From Fidelibacterota bacterium (GTDB lineage: Bacteria; Fidelibacterota; UBA8477; JABMPR01), in NCBI GenBank assembly GCA_016844945.1, contig JAERTJ010000168.1:1-57393 (forward strand): a stretch of DNA of 57,393 nt, written 5' to 3'. How positions within the stretch are numbered: the stretch's first letter is position 1; every line of letters begins with the position of its first letter. Under the pieces are notes generated by a model, which ran no database searches, had not been told where the DNA came from, and saw nothing but the letters and a program-made list of their open reading frames with translations. Positions 35,202 to 45,753 of this stretch are shown here, piece after piece. The position numbers were made by a program, and so were the translations under genes.

Positions 35202-37097
35202 ATGGAATCTCATAGTTTCTCGTTCATACCCCTGCTCATCGTTGTTTCGATAGCGTTTTTAGTACCTCTATTTCTTACTCGTTTCAGTCGTCTGGGTATC
35301 CCCGTTGTGGTTGGTGAAATTCTGGCTGGCATCATCCTGGGGAGAAGTGGGCTGGGCATCGTCGAAGAAACGCAGATGTTAGAGATATTGTCTATCCTGG
35401 GTTTCTCCCTCCTCATGTTCCTCTCAGGTCTCGAGATTGATTTTAGCAGTATACTAAGCGGCACTGGGAAAATCCGAAAGAGTTGGTTGAATCGTATGAT
35501 TCAAAACCCATTTGTTCTTGGCGGTATTCTTTTTCTGCTCACATTTGGTGGCGCTCTTTTAACAGCTGCCCTGGTTCATAAACTCGATCTTGTTTCAGAG
35601 CCATGGATTATAGCACTTGTTCTCTCAACAACGTCCCTGGGTGTCGTTGTCCCCGTTTTGAAAGAGCGAGGATATATAGGAAATCCATACGGCCAAAGTA
35701 TTCTGGCAGCAGCCATCATTGCAGATTTCGCCAGTATTCTGGCTATAAGTATTTACGTTTTATTGCGTAGTAATGGTTTGACCCTGGATATACTCCTGAT
35801 CCTGGTGCTATTTGCTGTTTTTGTTGCTGTTCATCGGCTGACTGCATTATTCCAGAAGCACCTGCCCACAGAGCGAATATTGGAAAAGCTCGCTTCACCC
35901 ACCTCCCAAATCAAACTCAGGGGGGCAATCGCCCTGGCGTTGGTCTTTATCGCTCTGGCTGAAAGTCTGGGTATAGAAAATATTCTGGGGGCATTTTTAG
36001 CGGGTGTTATTCTTTCGATGGCATCCAGTAGTAGTACCTCTGCATTACGAGAGAAATTGGATGGGATCGGATATGGATTTTTTATTCCCATATTTTTTGT
36101 CATGGTGGGTATACGCTTTGATTTGCCGGCTCTTCTGGGATCGAAAGAGGCAGTAATTATTGTGCCCTTTCTACTCATTGCAGCCTATCTCATTAAACTG
36201 GTCCCAGCATTGTTACTCAGTCGCTTATACAGTTGGCGTGAAACGTTTGCGGCTGGCTTCTTGTTGAGTTCTCGTTTATCCCTGATCATCGCAGCTGCAG
36301 CGATTGGGTTTCAACTTGGCGTCATATCGCCAGCGCTTAATTCTAGCATCATTCTGGTCGCCATCATCACATGTACATTCTCTCCCATCGTTTTCAACCT
36401 GCTCATGGGTAGGGAAGTATCAAAAAAGGATCAGATTCTTATCGTAGGCAGTCATCCTATGGCGGATTTATTGGTAAAACAATTTAAGCATCATGGATTA
36501 TTGGCAGCACGTGTGAGCATAAAGCATGGTAATATAGAAGGTGGTGAATCCACCTCTGGTAAACTCATTCCTCAGCAACAAATTACTGAAACTCTGAGGA
36601 AGGGTGGGGTAGATCATGTTAAAAGTTTAATTGCACTGGAGGAGGGGGATGATCTAAATCTACGCGTTTGCCGCCAGGCTACCCAGATATTTGGGGTGGA
36701 AAATGTCATCGCTCTGGTTCAGGAGCCCACGCGGAATCCAAAATTTAGATCCATGGGTGTTCGTATCGTGAATATGGCGTATTCCACAGCGTTGATTCTT
36801 GAAAGCATGGCTATCAGCAAAGATGCCTTTTCCATTGCTGCAGATCTGGATGAAATTCAGGAGGTCCGAGAGGTCAAGGTTCAAAACCCAAGCCTCCAGG
36901 GTCTCAAATTCTCCGAGCTCGCTTTGCCTGAGGGTGTGCATATCCCCTTGTTACTCAGGAGCGGAACTGTATTGACCCCAGATGATGCGACAGTATTACA
37001 GTCAAATGACATCGTCACGTTGGTTGGAGATGAAGACAATGTTGATCGTGCTTTGAGACTGTTTACAAGTTCCCAGAATTCTGAGTTAATTATCTGA
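35202..37097 (+). CDS. CPA2-family (KefB/KefC-like) cation/proton antiporter with TrkA domains
   Basis: About 631 residues. Residues 1-395 contain about twelve membrane helices of the Na_H_exchanger fold (G-E-I-L-A-G-I-I-L-G, F-L-S-G-L-E-I-D-F, F-L-A-G-V-I-L-S-M). A cytoplasmic region begins D-Q-I-L-I-V-G-S-H-P (about 405, TrkA_N-like Rossmann fold). It ends in a TrkA_C domain (about 550-625, with V-R-E-V-K-V-Q-N-P-S and N-D-I-V-T-L-V-G-D). It would exchange potassium or sodium for protons, gated by a nucleotide. The stop overlaps the ATG of the small ABM-like gene (TGATG), showing an operon. Confidence 0.92.
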   Translation: MESHSFSFIPLLIVVSIAFLVPLFLTRFSRLGIPVVVGEILAGIILGRSGLGIVEETQMLEILSILGFSLLMFLSGLEIDFSSILSGTGKIRKSWLNRMIQNPFVLGGILFLLTFGGALLTAALVHKLDLVSEPWIIALVLSTTSLGVVVPVLKERGYIGNPYGQSILAAAIIADFASILAISIYVLLRSNGLTLDILLILVLFAVFVAVHRLTALFQKHLPTERILEKLASPTSQIKLRGAIALALVFIALAESLGIENILGAFLAGVILSMASSSSTSALREKLDGIGYGFFIPIFFVMVGIRFDLPALLGSKEAVIIVPFLLIAAYLIKLVPALLLSRLYSWRETFAAGFLLSSRLSLIIAAAAIGFQLGVISPALNSSIILVAIITCTFSPIVFNLLMGREVSKKDQILIVGSHPMADLLVKQFKHHGLLAARVSIKHGNIEGGESTSGKLIPQQQITETLRKGGVDHVKSLIALEEGDDLNLRVCRQATQIFGVENVIALVQEPTRNPKFRSMGVRIVNMAYSTALILESMAISKDAFSIAADLDEIQEVREVKVQNPSLQGLKFSELALPEGVHIPLLLRSGTVLTPDDATVLQSNDIVTLVGDEDNVDRALRLFTSSQNSELII

Positions 37098-37405
37098 TGG
37101 CCATCAAGCGTGTCTGGCATGGTTGGACGACTCCAGAGAATGCTGAAGCATATTGGGTCGTCCTCAAGAAGACTGTCATCCCCTCCATAGAGGCAAAATC
37201 AATCAAGGGTTATCGGGGGATTGAAGTCCTCCGGCGGGATCATGAGACGGAAGTTGAATTTGTTACTTCAATTACTTTCGACTCTATTCAAAGTGTCATT
37301 GAATTTCAGGGTAAAGATTACACACGCGCCTATGTACCTGATGAAGCCAGGGAAGTCCTCAGTCGTTGGGATTCTGTAGCAACTCACTATGAAGTACTTC
37401 CATAA
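37097..37405 (+). CDS. ABM-superfamily (antibiotic-biosynthesis-monooxygenase-like) small protein
   Basis: 102 residues with a ferredoxin-like (dimeric alpha/beta barrel) pattern. It starts V-W-H-G-W-T-T-P-E-N-A-E-A-Y, then G-Y-R-G-I-E-V-L-R-R, V-E-F-V-T-S-I-T-F-D and V-P-D-E-A-R-E-V-L-S-R-W-D. It belongs to the uncharacterised ABM-like proteins whose catalytic role is unknown. It is translationally coupled to the antiporter by a one-base overlap, so the two probably act together or share a signal. Confidence 0.75.
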   Translation: MAIKRVWHGWTTPENAEAYWVVLKKTVIPSIEAKSIKGYRGIEVLRRDHETEVEFVTSITFDSIQSVIEFQGKDYTRAYVPDEAREVLSRWDSVATHYEVLP

Positions 37406-37788
37406 AAGATAAAACAACACCGTTAAATTTAAATCTTGTCCAGTGTGATGGGTATTGAAGCGTGCATATGATTTGACAAAAGAATTATCATTCACTGTTC
37501 CCATATTTCACCAGGTATAAAGCATCGCTATTGTTAATGTTCCTATGACTCTATAAAGACACAAGGTTGATTTGATCTTATATCCGGGATGTATGCTAAT
37601 TTTATCAACAGAACAAATTGCCCCCCAATGGCTATACATTCCCTAATTACAATTGTTTGGTCTTAAACTGCTTGCCATAAGAGCAGCATAAATAACATGT
37701 TAAATGATTTTCGGGATGTTTGGCATGGTAATCGAACATGCAACTCCCGTGTGATCAACATAAGCAAATAAGGAAAAGGGGTTTAAAC
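37406..37788. other. Intergenic region before the chemoreceptor
   Basis: 383 bp, A/T-rich. Short palindromes TTAAATTTAA (about 37425) and TAACATGTTA (about 37696) are visible. I find no gene, no convincing promoter pair and no terminator. Confidence 0.45.
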
Positions 37789-39708
37789 ATGCAAGATTAT
37801 GGATTGAAAGCAATCATTCTGATATTGATTATGGCGGGGTTTGCTTTTGGGGCAGGCAACGGTACGCCAGCCATTGCTGAGGGATCCCATGAGCAATCAT
37901 CCAGTGGTCTACTTTTTTTAATCTTCGGAATCTTGGTATTACTGGGAATTCTGTTCTTTGTTTTGACAAAAACCAAATACAGGATTGAAGATTTAAAAAT
38001 ACGAAACAAAATATTCACACTATCTGGTGCAGTTATATCCATGTTTGTGATCGTACTCATTTTTACTGAAGAAAAACTCTCCACAATAGGCGCTGGTTTT
38101 GAGGAAGTTGAAGCAGTGTATATCCCGCTCATTTTGAATGTAAGTGAAATTGAAGTTCAATTGCTAGAACAAGAATTAGCGCTGGTGGGCATGTTTTCAG
38201 CAAAAAATAAAAATGAACTTGAAGAAATGGTGGAGCATGAACATGAATTTGATGCATATGGTGAAGGGCTTCATGCTGAAATTTTGAAATCTGAAGAATT
38301 GCTGGAAACCCATGAAGATCTCGCCACATCTGAGCAAGACCTTGAGTTTTTCAGGGAAACTCTGCGACACTTAAAGGTAATTGAGGATGAAGCGAATGAA
38401 TTCAAAAAACATGGGGATGAAATAATTCACTTACTCCAGAGTGGGAGGTATGCAGAAGCAGACGCAATGGAGAAAGCGGTGGAATCCGAAGGGATGAGAT
38501 TAATTGCAGAACTTGATGAGTTTCATACCACCATAGAGGTAAAGACTGATTCACTGGCTCATGTAATAGAAAATCAGGAAAAAGCGACGGTTCAAGCGAT
38601 CGTTATAATGATAGTTATTGGTATAATAGTAGGTGTCATATTGACTATCTACATAGCAAATAGTATGACCAACCCAATCAATAAAATCAAAGATGTCGCT
38701 CTTGGTGAAGTTGATCTATCGAAACGCGTGGATGTTCATTCAGTAGATGAAATTGGAGAACTGGCTGATGGTTTTAACCTGTTTCTTAACCGTTTGGATG
38801 AGAGCGCAAAAACACAGAGTGAGACACAGCAGGGGATCCAAACAGGCACGAACCAACTTTCCACTATCGTAGGCGAACTTGCCAGTGTATCTGATCAAAT
38901 TTCAGAGCGGTCAAGTAATATTTCAGAGCAGTCCGGAATGGTTGCAGCAGCAGCAGAGGAAATGAGTACCAATATGGATACTATTTCTCAATCCTCTCAG
39001 ACCTCTCAAGACAACATGAATTCCGTAGCTGGTGCTACCGAAGAGATGACTTCTACCGTGGCTGAGATTGCCACAAACGCTGAACAGGCTCGTGAAATCA
39101 CAGGTGAGGCAGTCCAAAATGTGGCTGCGGCCTCAGGTCGAGTTGACAAATTGGGCATTGCAGCCCAAGAGATAAGCAAAGTAACTGATACAATCATTGA
39201 GATAGCCGAACAGACCAAACTATTGGCTCTGAATGCTACCATCGAGGCGGCTCGGGCTGGAGAAGCAGGGAAAGGTTTTGCTGTTGTGGCTAACGAGGTA
39301 AAAGAGTTAGCCAAACAAACCAATGATGCTACAGCTGACATTAGCAATAAAATTGATGCGATTCAGAACGAAACATCCGGGACAGTGGATGAAATTGCTT
39401 CCATTACAATCGTTATCGACAAGGTTAATTCCATCGTAAATACGATTGCCACAGCTGTGGAAGAACAAAATGTCACTACACAGGATATTGCAGGAAATAT
39501 TAGTCTGGCAACCAACGGAATGAATGATGTCGTAAACAATGTGTCACAGGCAGCAGAAGCGGCTAGAGATGTCGCCACAAACATCATCTCAGTGAATACA
39601 GATATTGGATCGATCAAAGCGAATGGTCAGGACTTGCAGAATTCCACGAGTCAAATTTCTGATACGGGAGCTCAATTAACAGAAATGGCTAACAGGTTAA
39701 ACGCATAG
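37789..39708 (+). CDS. Methyl-accepting chemotaxis protein
   Basis: About 639 residues from the ATG at 37789 with AGGGG eight bases upstream. Hydrophobic stretches at about 4-22, 39-60 and 72-95 precede a long helical periplasmic region (about 96-265) rich in Glu and His. A transmembrane helix follows (about 265-288), then HAMP and the signalling coiled coil. The hairpin tip reads [20 protein letters not shown], the CheA/CheW contact. The extra N-terminal hydrophobic segments are unusual; the first may be a signal peptide. There is no CheR-binding pentapeptide at the C-terminus. It is an orphan receptor with no che genes nearby. Confidence 0.93.
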   Translation: MQDYGLKAIILILIMAGFAFGAGNGTPAIAEGSHEQSSSGLLFLIFGILVLLGILFFVLTKTKYRIEDLKIRNKIFTLSGAVISMFVIVLIFTEEKLSTIGAGFEEVEAVYIPLILNVSEIEVQLLEQELALVGMFSAKNKNELEEMVEHEHEFDAYGEGLHAEILKSEELLETHEDLATSEQDLEFFRETLRHLKVIEDEANEFKKHGDEIIHLLQSGRYAEADAMEKAVESEGMRLIAELDEFHTTIEVKTDSLAHVIENQEKATVQAIVIMIVIGIIVGVILTIYIANSMTNPINKIKDVALGEVDLSKRVDVHSVDEIGELADGFNLFLNRLDESAKTQSETQQGIQTGTNQLSTIVGELASVSDQISERSSNISEQSGMVAAAAEEMSTNMDTISQSSQTSQDNMNSVAGATEEMTSTVAEIATNAEQAREITGEAVQNVAAASGRVDKLGIAAQEISKVTDTIIEIAEQTKLLALNATIEAARAGEAGKGFAVVANEVKELAKQTNDATADISNKIDAIQNETSGTVDEIASITIVIDKVNSIVNTIATAVEEQNVTTQDIAGNISLATNGMNDVVNNVSQAAEAARDVATNIISVNTDIGSIKANGQDLQNSTSQISDTGAQLTEMANRLNA

Positions 39709-39860
39709 TAAACTGACTTGATTTCTGACTATGACGCGGATTATAAATGGAGCAACCTGAGTGCCGCTGAACTCGCTCCTCCACAAAAACATTGCGTCCT
39801 AAGAATGGATGGAAAAGTGCTCACCCCGATAGGTGAGATAAGGAAATGAAAGGAATATTT

Positions 39861-40304
39861 ATGAAAAAACTAATTGTTACATCTTTGCTAATTGTAGCGG
39901 TCGGCAGTGTCTCTGCAGGTGGTCTAGGAATCGGAGCTGGTTTGATTTTTAGCGACAGCCATCTGGGCTTGACTGTTGAAAAATCTTTAGGTCACCATAA
40001 ATCAGTTGGGCTGGCTTTATTTGAGAATAGTCTGCACCTCGATTATGTCATGCATAATGATCATCTGCTTCATACAGATAGCTTTACAATCCCTGTCTTT
40101 TATGGTGTTGGTGGAGGTGTTCACAGCTCAGAGCATCATGGAGAAACTGAGTATCACTTCGCCCTTAGAATACCCGTCGGTGCGGCGTACTATGTGATGG
40201 ATCATCACCTCGAAGGTTTCTTAGAAACTGTCCCCACTCTTACATTTGGAGACGATACACATTTTGATGTGGGTGTTAGCCTTGGCGCTCGTTATCATTT
40301 CTAG
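39861..40304 (+). CDS. Small His-rich outer-membrane beta-barrel-like protein
   Basis: 147 residues from the ATG at 39861 (AAAGGAA upstream); an ATG at 39846 is less likely. A signal peptide ends at S-V-S-A-G. The mature part alternates hydrophobic and polar residues as in short beta-barrels. It ends in A-R-Y-H-F, a terminal Phe as recognised by the BAM machinery. Histidines are frequent (S-L-G-H-H-K, H-N-D-H-L-L-H, S-S-E-H-H-G, M-D-H-H-L-E), suggesting metal contact or mere composition. I cannot name a family. It lies about 150 bp after the chemoreceptor and before a strong terminator. Confidence 0.65.
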   Translation: MKKLIVTSLLIVAVGSVSAGGLGIGAGLIFSDSHLGLTVEKSLGHHKSVGLALFENSLHLDYVMHNDHLLHTDSFTIPVFYGVGGGVHSSEHHGETEYHFALRIPVGAAYYVMDHHLEGFLETVPTLTFGDDTHFDVGVSLGARYHF

Positions 40305-40401
40305 GCAAATCTCTCTATCATAGGGGTGATACTGAACTGAAAATGCACAAAGAGAAAATCACCTAAAAGTCAAATCATACTCACACATATGCAGTGAGAA
40401 T

Positions 40402-40436
40402 AAAATACCCCCATTTTTAGGGGGTGTTTTATTTTT
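40402..40436 (+). terminator. Intrinsic terminator after the beta-barrel gene
   Basis: AAAATACCCCC (40402-40412) and GGGGGTGTTTT (40420-40430) form an 11-bp stem with one G-T pair and a 7-base loop, followed by ATTTTT. This is a classical rho-independent terminator for the plus-strand genes before it. Confidence 0.88.
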
Positions 40437-40504
40437 GTGCCATCCTAGGTACTATTGACCAAATAAATTATAATAGTCATGGTCCAGAGGAGGGGCTCGG
40501 TTTC

Positions 40505-42031
40505 ATGCATTCACTCTTTATCAAATTCAACACTATGAGTTTCGAGTATCCGGAAGCTCCTTCCAGTTTGTTTGATGAAGTCAATCTGCACCTTACAACA
40601 GGGTGGACCGGGTTGGTCGGAGCGAACGGTACGGGCAAAACAACCCTACTCAAACTGGCAACTGGATTACTTCAACCCTCTGAGGGCAATATCCAGAAAC
40701 CCCAGCATGTGATTTATTGTGAGCAACGAACCGACAATATGCCTACAAGTTTGCCACACCTGATGGAAGCAAAGGGCAAGGAAGCTCATCAATTAATTGA
40801 AGCAATGGGAGTGGACTACGAGTGGGTGGAACGCTGGGATACACTATCTCATGGGGAGCGTAAACGAGCCCAGATTGCAACAGCATTGTGGCAAGTGCCT
40901 GACTTGTTGGCCATTGATGAACCTACGAACCATGTAGATACCCGAGCCAGGGATCTTCTTCTGGCTTCACTTCAAAAGTTTAAAGGCATTGGGCTTCTTG
41001 TGAGTCATGATCGAAAAATGCTGGATACCCTGTGTGATCACTGTGTGTTTATTGATCCTCCTGACATAACGCTCCGGCCCGGGGGATATAGTCAGGGGGT
41101 GGAAGCAAATGCCATGGAGCAAAGGTCAGCACGCAAAGATCGTGATGAACGCAAGCGAGTCTATCGTAAGCTAAAACGTGAAGCTGTCCAGCGGCGTAAA
41201 CTTGCAGACCAGCATGCGAAGCTGAAATCCAAGCGGGGGATTAGTCCCAAGGATCATGATGCCAAGGCGAAGGTGGATATGGCTCGACTAAGCGGTAAGG
41301 ATGTCACGGGAGGAAAACTTCTGCGTCAGATTGATAAGCGTTTGTCGAGAGCAGAAAATGCACTCAGGGGTAGTAAGGTAAAAAAAGAGCAAAAACTGGG
41401 CATATGGCTGCCTGGATCCATTTCTCAACGAGACTATCTCCTTTCCATACCACCAACTCATCTACAATTGGGGCAAAGAAATCTTGAAGTACCTGAGCTG
41501 GCCATAGGGACTTCTGACAGGATAGGGATCACCGGGCTCAACGGAGCCGGAAAAAGTACATTACTGGCATCCCTCATTCCGCAATTGAATATTCCTGAGG
41601 AGCATCTGACTTATATCCCACAGGAAATTTCAGCTGATGAATCAGAGAAAATTATGGCATCGGTTCATAAGCTGCCACATGGGAAACTGGGGCATGTGAT
41701 GACCATAATCAGTCGGCTGGGGTCGGAACCTGATCGTCTGTTAGAGAGTGTGATTCCCAGTCCTGGTGAAACCAGAAAGCTACTCCTGGCACTGGGGATG
41801 ACCCGTTTACCCCACATGATAATTATGGATGAACCTACCAACCATATGGACTTACCGTCCATCGATTGTCTTGAAGCGGCCTTGTCCGAATGTCCCTGTG
41901 CCCTTTTACTTGTTAGCCATGATGAGCGTTTTCTGAATAGTTTGACACTCACAAATTGGGATATTCGACGCACCAGCTCTGATAGTGAGAAATTCACACT
42001 CGTAGGATCCAATACGCCGTCAAACCGCTAG
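40505..42031 (+). CDS. ABC-F family ATPase
   Basis: About 508 residues from the ATG at 40505; a start near 40535 is possible. Two ABC modules without membrane helices: Walker A G-A-N-G-T-G-K-T-T and G-L-N-G-A-G-K-S-T, signatures L-S-H-G-E-R-K-R and S-P-G-E-T-R-K, and Walker B-type A-I-D-E-P-T-N-H and I-M-D-E-P-T-N-H. A Lys/Arg-rich helical linker (about 230-330) separates them. ABC-F proteins bind the ribosomal E site; some protect against ribosome-targeting antibiotics and others aid translation. The degenerate L-S-H-G-E and S-P-G-E signatures mark a less common subgroup. Its stop is only two bases from that of the convergent mosaic-protein gene. Confidence 0.88.
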   Translation: MHSLFIKFNTMSFEYPEAPSSLFDEVNLHLTTGWTGLVGANGTGKTTLLKLATGLLQPSEGNIQKPQHVIYCEQRTDNMPTSLPHLMEAKGKEAHQLIEAMGVDYEWVERWDTLSHGERKRAQIATALWQVPDLLAIDEPTNHVDTRARDLLLASLQKFKGIGLLVSHDRKMLDTLCDHCVFIDPPDITLRPGGYSQGVEANAMEQRSARKDRDERKRVYRKLKREAVQRRKLADQHAKLKSKRGISPKDHDAKAKVDMARLSGKDVTGGKLLRQIDKRLSRAENALRGSKVKKEQKLGIWLPGSISQRDYLLSIPPTHLQLGQRNLEVPELAIGTSDRIGITGLNGAGKSTLLASLIPQLNIPEEHLTYIPQEISADESEKIMASVHKLPHGKLGHVMTIISRLGSEPDRLLESVIPSPGETRKLLLALGMTRLPHMIIMDEPTNHMDLPSIDCLEAALSECPCALLLVSHDERFLNSLTLTNWDIRRTSSDSEKFTLVGSNTPSNR

Positions 42032-42033
42032 GA

Positions 42034-45000
42034 CTATTTTATAAACGCCAGCTTAATCGTATGGGTATACTCTCCTGCTTTCAGACGACAGAAATAAACT
42101 CCAGTATTTATGGCGTTGCCAGCCTCATCGGTGCCATTCCATCTGTACTCATATACTCCTACCGGCAGATCTGTATTCACAAGTGTTCTGATAGTTCGAC
42201 CCATGATATCATAAATGCTCAAAGTGACTCGGGAGGTTTCAGGAATATAGTACCTGATAGTTGTATTAGGGTTGAAAGGATTCGGGAAGTTCTGCTCAAG
42301 CATAAAGGACTGAATTGGATGCACATCTGAATCAATTGAAACATAATCGGGGTCATAATGGAACGCACCCATATCTGCTCTGGTACTATCTGGATCAAAT
42401 TCAGAGGAAGGGTCACCTGCATCAATACAAGGTGAGATTTCCGTGAGCCTGAAATCAGCTGAGAAGCGTGGATTAACATTCAGATTACCATCACCCATAT
42501 TCAGGGTACCGTTTTGGACAACAATTCCACCTGTCCCACCTTCAATATCCGAGTAAGCAATATCAGCCTGATTTGGGTCATAGTAGTAATTGAAATAAAT
42601 CTCCTCAGGTGCATTGGCCCAAAGGATTGAATTGGATATTGAAATTTGTGAACTCGTGATAAAAAAACCACCACCCCATTGAGCTTCGTTTTGGGTCATG
42701 GTTAAACGTTTAACCTCTAATTCAGAGCAATCGGAAATTGCTAACCCACCCCCAGTAGAACTGGCTGAATTGTTTGAAATGAGAATATTCTCAAGCACAG
42801 GACTTGACAGGTAAACATTTATTCCTCCACCTTCATTTGAGGTGTTGTTGGAAACTTCTAAATGATGAAGCAGGGGATTGGCATTCTGTATACAAGCAAT
42901 ACCTCCTCCATAGTTGACTGCCTCATTATTCATAATTTTACAATATGATATTGTAGGACTACTCCCATAAATCAGAATGCCCCCGCCCGATCCGGGAGCT
43001 GCTCCATTTGTAATGGTAAAACCTGTCAATTCAGCGCTAGAATTCTCACCATCATTGATGGTGACCGTATTGCTGTTATGACCTCCATTGATAATGGTTT
43101 CGTCTATATAGGCATGGACATCTGTTGATGCGTAGAGGGATTCAACGGTAATATTCTTGCCCCCAAAATCAATATTCTCAACATAGCTACCCGGGTGGAC
43201 GATCACGATATGACCATCTGAAACGCCATCAATGGCTGACTGTATTGAAGTGTAGTCACCACTGCCGTCGAGTTTCACAGTGAATGATGTGTTAGGTAGC
43301 CTGACGGAGATGTAGGATTCCTTTAATTCTGTATCAGACCCGCTGACGTTTGAAACAGTGAGGGCTACAGAATAGGTGCCGGTATCGGAGTATGTAAACT
43401 GTGGGTTCTGCTCATAACTATCAACACTGCCATCGTTTTGAAAATCCCATTCCCAGGCGGTAGGTGTCCCCTGAGATAGATCATTAAAGGAAATGGTGAG
43501 GGGACTATCACCAGACAACTCATTCGCTGAGAAATCAGCTACAGGTATGCTGGGATGTACCTGGATGAGATCAGACATAACCACGCTGTTTGAATTATCA
43601 CCCTCTGATATCGTCAATTGAACGGTATAAGTGCCTACATCACTATAGATAAAGGATGGATTTTGAATCTCGCTATCAATGGTCCCATCATTTTGAAAAT
43701 CCCAAGCCCAAGCGGTTGGATTACCCACGGACTGATCTGTAAAATTAATTGTAAGCGGAGCAGCCCCTTCAGTGGTATTTGTAGTAAAATTAGCTGTAAA
43801 ACTTGCTGTGTCATGAAGCGTGACACAAAATATATCGCTGCTACCAGCAGAGGTGATAGTATGGGATCCAAAGGAGATCGTGTTATTAAATTTACCGGTG
43901 ACAGAAACAACTCCGTCACCATTTATACTTACGGAATGACCCTCAACACTCCAAGTGGTTTCCGCATCCTTTGCCCATGCCCATTCACCATCTGCATCAA
44001 GCTTGGCAACATACATAGTTTCTTGACTGTTCAAGTCAGATGTAAAGGAGCTTGACCCAAAAATGATGTTCCCATCATAATCACCTGTGACAAAGATATT
44101 GTTCTCCGTATCAATTGCCAGCGACCATGCGTCACCCCAGTAATCTCCACCAGGTCCATCAGCCCAAATCCATTCACCTGCGTTATTCATTTTGGCTAAA
44201 TAGATATGATCTGAAACGGTGATAGTGCCGAAGGTAGCTTGCTCTTCAGTAGCACCGCAAATATAGGCATTTCCTGATTCATCAATTTCAATATCGCTGA
44301 TTAAGCCTTCCGCTGAACTTGCCCAAACATAACTCAAGAAAGAATCCAATTTTGTTACAAAGGAATCTGTGTCGCCTACGCTAATGAGCTGGGTTGTTCC
44401 GAAACTGACCGTTCCAGAATAGGTACCGGAAACATATACATGGTTTGATGCATCAACAGTGAGGGTGAAACCCAAATCATAACCTGTACTCCCTGCACCC
44501 AGTGCCCCCATCCATGCCCCACTTGAATTAAGCTTAGCAATAAAAATATCAGAACTACCATGACTTGTGAGTGTCGTTGCTCCAAAGTTTGCTACATCCT
44601 GAAATGTTCCAGTTAAGTACGTGTTTCCAGTATTATCAATTCCAATGGAATAACCATAGTCGTCCTCAGATCCACCAGCTGAAACTGCCCACTGCCAGGT
44701 TCCATTGCTGTTAATTTTAGCTGCAAAGGCATCTACGCTATATGCGTTTGAGGTGATGGTGTGCCCGCCAAAATTTCCTGTGCCGTTGTAATTACCAGTT
44801 ACATAGGCATTGCCTGCATCATCGATCACCAGGGATCTAACTTCTGAATGATTACTACCTCCGGCATTCACAGCCCAAAGCCAGGTACCATCTGTAGCCA
44901 TTTTTGCGACAAATAGTTCTTTGTAGAGGGCACTTGTAAGTGTGATGTTACCAAAGGTTGCTTCTTCATAAAAGTATCCAGCTACATAGGAATTACCAGA

Positions 45001-45147
45001 GGCGTCTACTGCAATGGATGTTCCTCGATCATTGCCAGACCCACCTGCAAATGAGACTGTAGACCAGTCTGGGGTTTGTGCAAATAAAACTGATGCACTC
45101 AAAAGGAAAACAAGAATTAGAAAGGACTTACGAGGTAGAAGACTCAT
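42034..45147 (-). CDS. Secreted mosaic protein: SBBP repeats, two PKD domains, beta-helix, T9SS domain
   Basis: About 1037 residues; AGGAG lies six bases before the ATG. A signal peptide (1-23) is followed by about seven SBBP-type propeller repeats (about 25-445, units such as D-A-S-G-N-S-Y-V-A-G-Y). Two PKD domains (about 450-620, each with W-x-W-D-F-Q-N-D-G) follow. Then comes a right-handed parallel beta-helix (about 625-930, D-Y-T-S-I-Q-S-A-I-D-G and G-G-G-I repeats) and a type IX sorting domain (about 955-1037, N-F-P-N-P-F-N). The protein is probably surface-anchored. No catalytic residues are evident; adhesion or polysaccharide binding is possible. Confidence 0.88.
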   Translation of the reverse strand: MSLLPRKSFLILVFLLSASVLFAQTPDWSTVSFAGGSGNDRGTSIAVDASGNSYVAGYFYEEATFGNITLTSALYKELFVAKMATDGTWLWAVNAGGSNHSEVRSLVIDDAGNAYVTGNYNGTGNFGGHTITSNAYSVDAFAAKINSNGTWQWAVSAGGSEDDYGYSIGIDNTGNTYLTGTFQDVANFGATTLTSHGSSDIFIAKLNSSGAWMGALGAGSTGYDLGFTLTVDASNHVYVSGTYSGTVSFGTTQLISVGDTDSFVTKLDSFLSYVWASSAEGLISDIEIDESGNAYICGATEEQATFGTITVSDHIYLAKMNNAGEWIWADGPGGDYWGDAWSLAIDTENNIFVTGDYDGNIIFGSSSFTSDLNSQETMYVAKLDADGEWAWAKDAETTWSVEGHSVSINGDGVVSVTGKFNNTISFGSHTITSAGSSDIFCVTLHDTASFTANFTTNTTEGAAPLTINFTDQSVGNPTAWAWDFQNDGTIDSEIQNPSFIYSDVGTYTVQLTISEGDNSNSVVMSDLIQVHPSIPVADFSANELSGDSPLTISFNDLSQGTPTAWEWDFQNDGSVDSYEQNPQFTYSDTGTYSVALTVSNVSGSDTELKESYISVRLPNTSFTVKLDGSGDYTSIQSAIDGVSDGHIVIVHPGSYVENIDFGGKNITVESLYASTDVHAYIDETIINGGHNSNTVTINDGENSSAELTGFTITNGAAPGSGGGILIYGSSPTISYCKIMNNEAVNYGGGIACIQNANPLLHHLEVSNNTSNEGGGINVYLSSPVLENILISNNSASSTGGGLAISDCSELEVKRLTMTQNEAQWGGGFFITSSQISISNSILWANAPEEIYFNYYYDPNQADIAYSDIEGGTGGIVVQNGTLNMGDGNLNVNPRFSADFRLTEISPCIDAGDPSSEFDPDSTRADMGAFHYDPDYVSIDSDVHPIQSFMLEQNFPNPFNPNTTIRYYIPETSRVTLSIYDIMGRTIRTLVNTDLPVGVYEYRWNGTDEAGNAINTGVYFCRLKAGEYTHTIKLAFIK

Positions 45148-45753
45148 GTATTTCTCCTGGGGTTTCCCTATGGAGATCTATTTGATTAGCGGCAGCTCCC
45201 CATATGTTGATCTGTTAGTTATGTAGGGTTTGGAAGCAATAACCGTGCTGTACTTGTAGAAATCCGATGCTACATTTTGGAAGTGACCTATGTCACCTGT
45301 ATATCAAACGGGACGGAGTCTAGCAATTTTAATTGTAGCTGTTGGTAATCTTGGAGATAAGTCGCAGCTCAGACATTGTGGCAAGTATTTATCGGTTGAA
45401 TTCTTCAAAATTCCTGTGTCAAATTCAATGAAATACATGATGTTAGATGCACTATTTGTTTCCCTTTAGGGAAGGTTTACAGCAAGTACTAGCTCTTATT
45501 GTGGCTGTAATCGTTACAGAAAAACATCTGCATTATATCGAAACGCTGATTAAATGAATGGTTAGCTAATACTTTCTAGGAATACCTGGCTGGGAATAAG
45601 AGGATCCATTGGAACATAAGAGAAGTGAGTTTTATTGAACCTTGTGGTAATGAAGTAGCAGTTGAACAAAAGCATTACCTTTATTGATGTAAAATTGGAA
45701 AAGTTGGTATAGACACTGTCTGGAGTTATCATCAATTTCAAAAGTTACCTGGC
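45148..45753. other. 606-bp intergenic region
   Basis: This region lies between the divergent starts of the mosaic secreted protein and grpB. It includes a GTGAC-N4-GTCAC dyad at 45283-45296 that could be a regulator site. I see no ORF with a ribosome binding site and no RNA gene. Confidence 0.45.
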
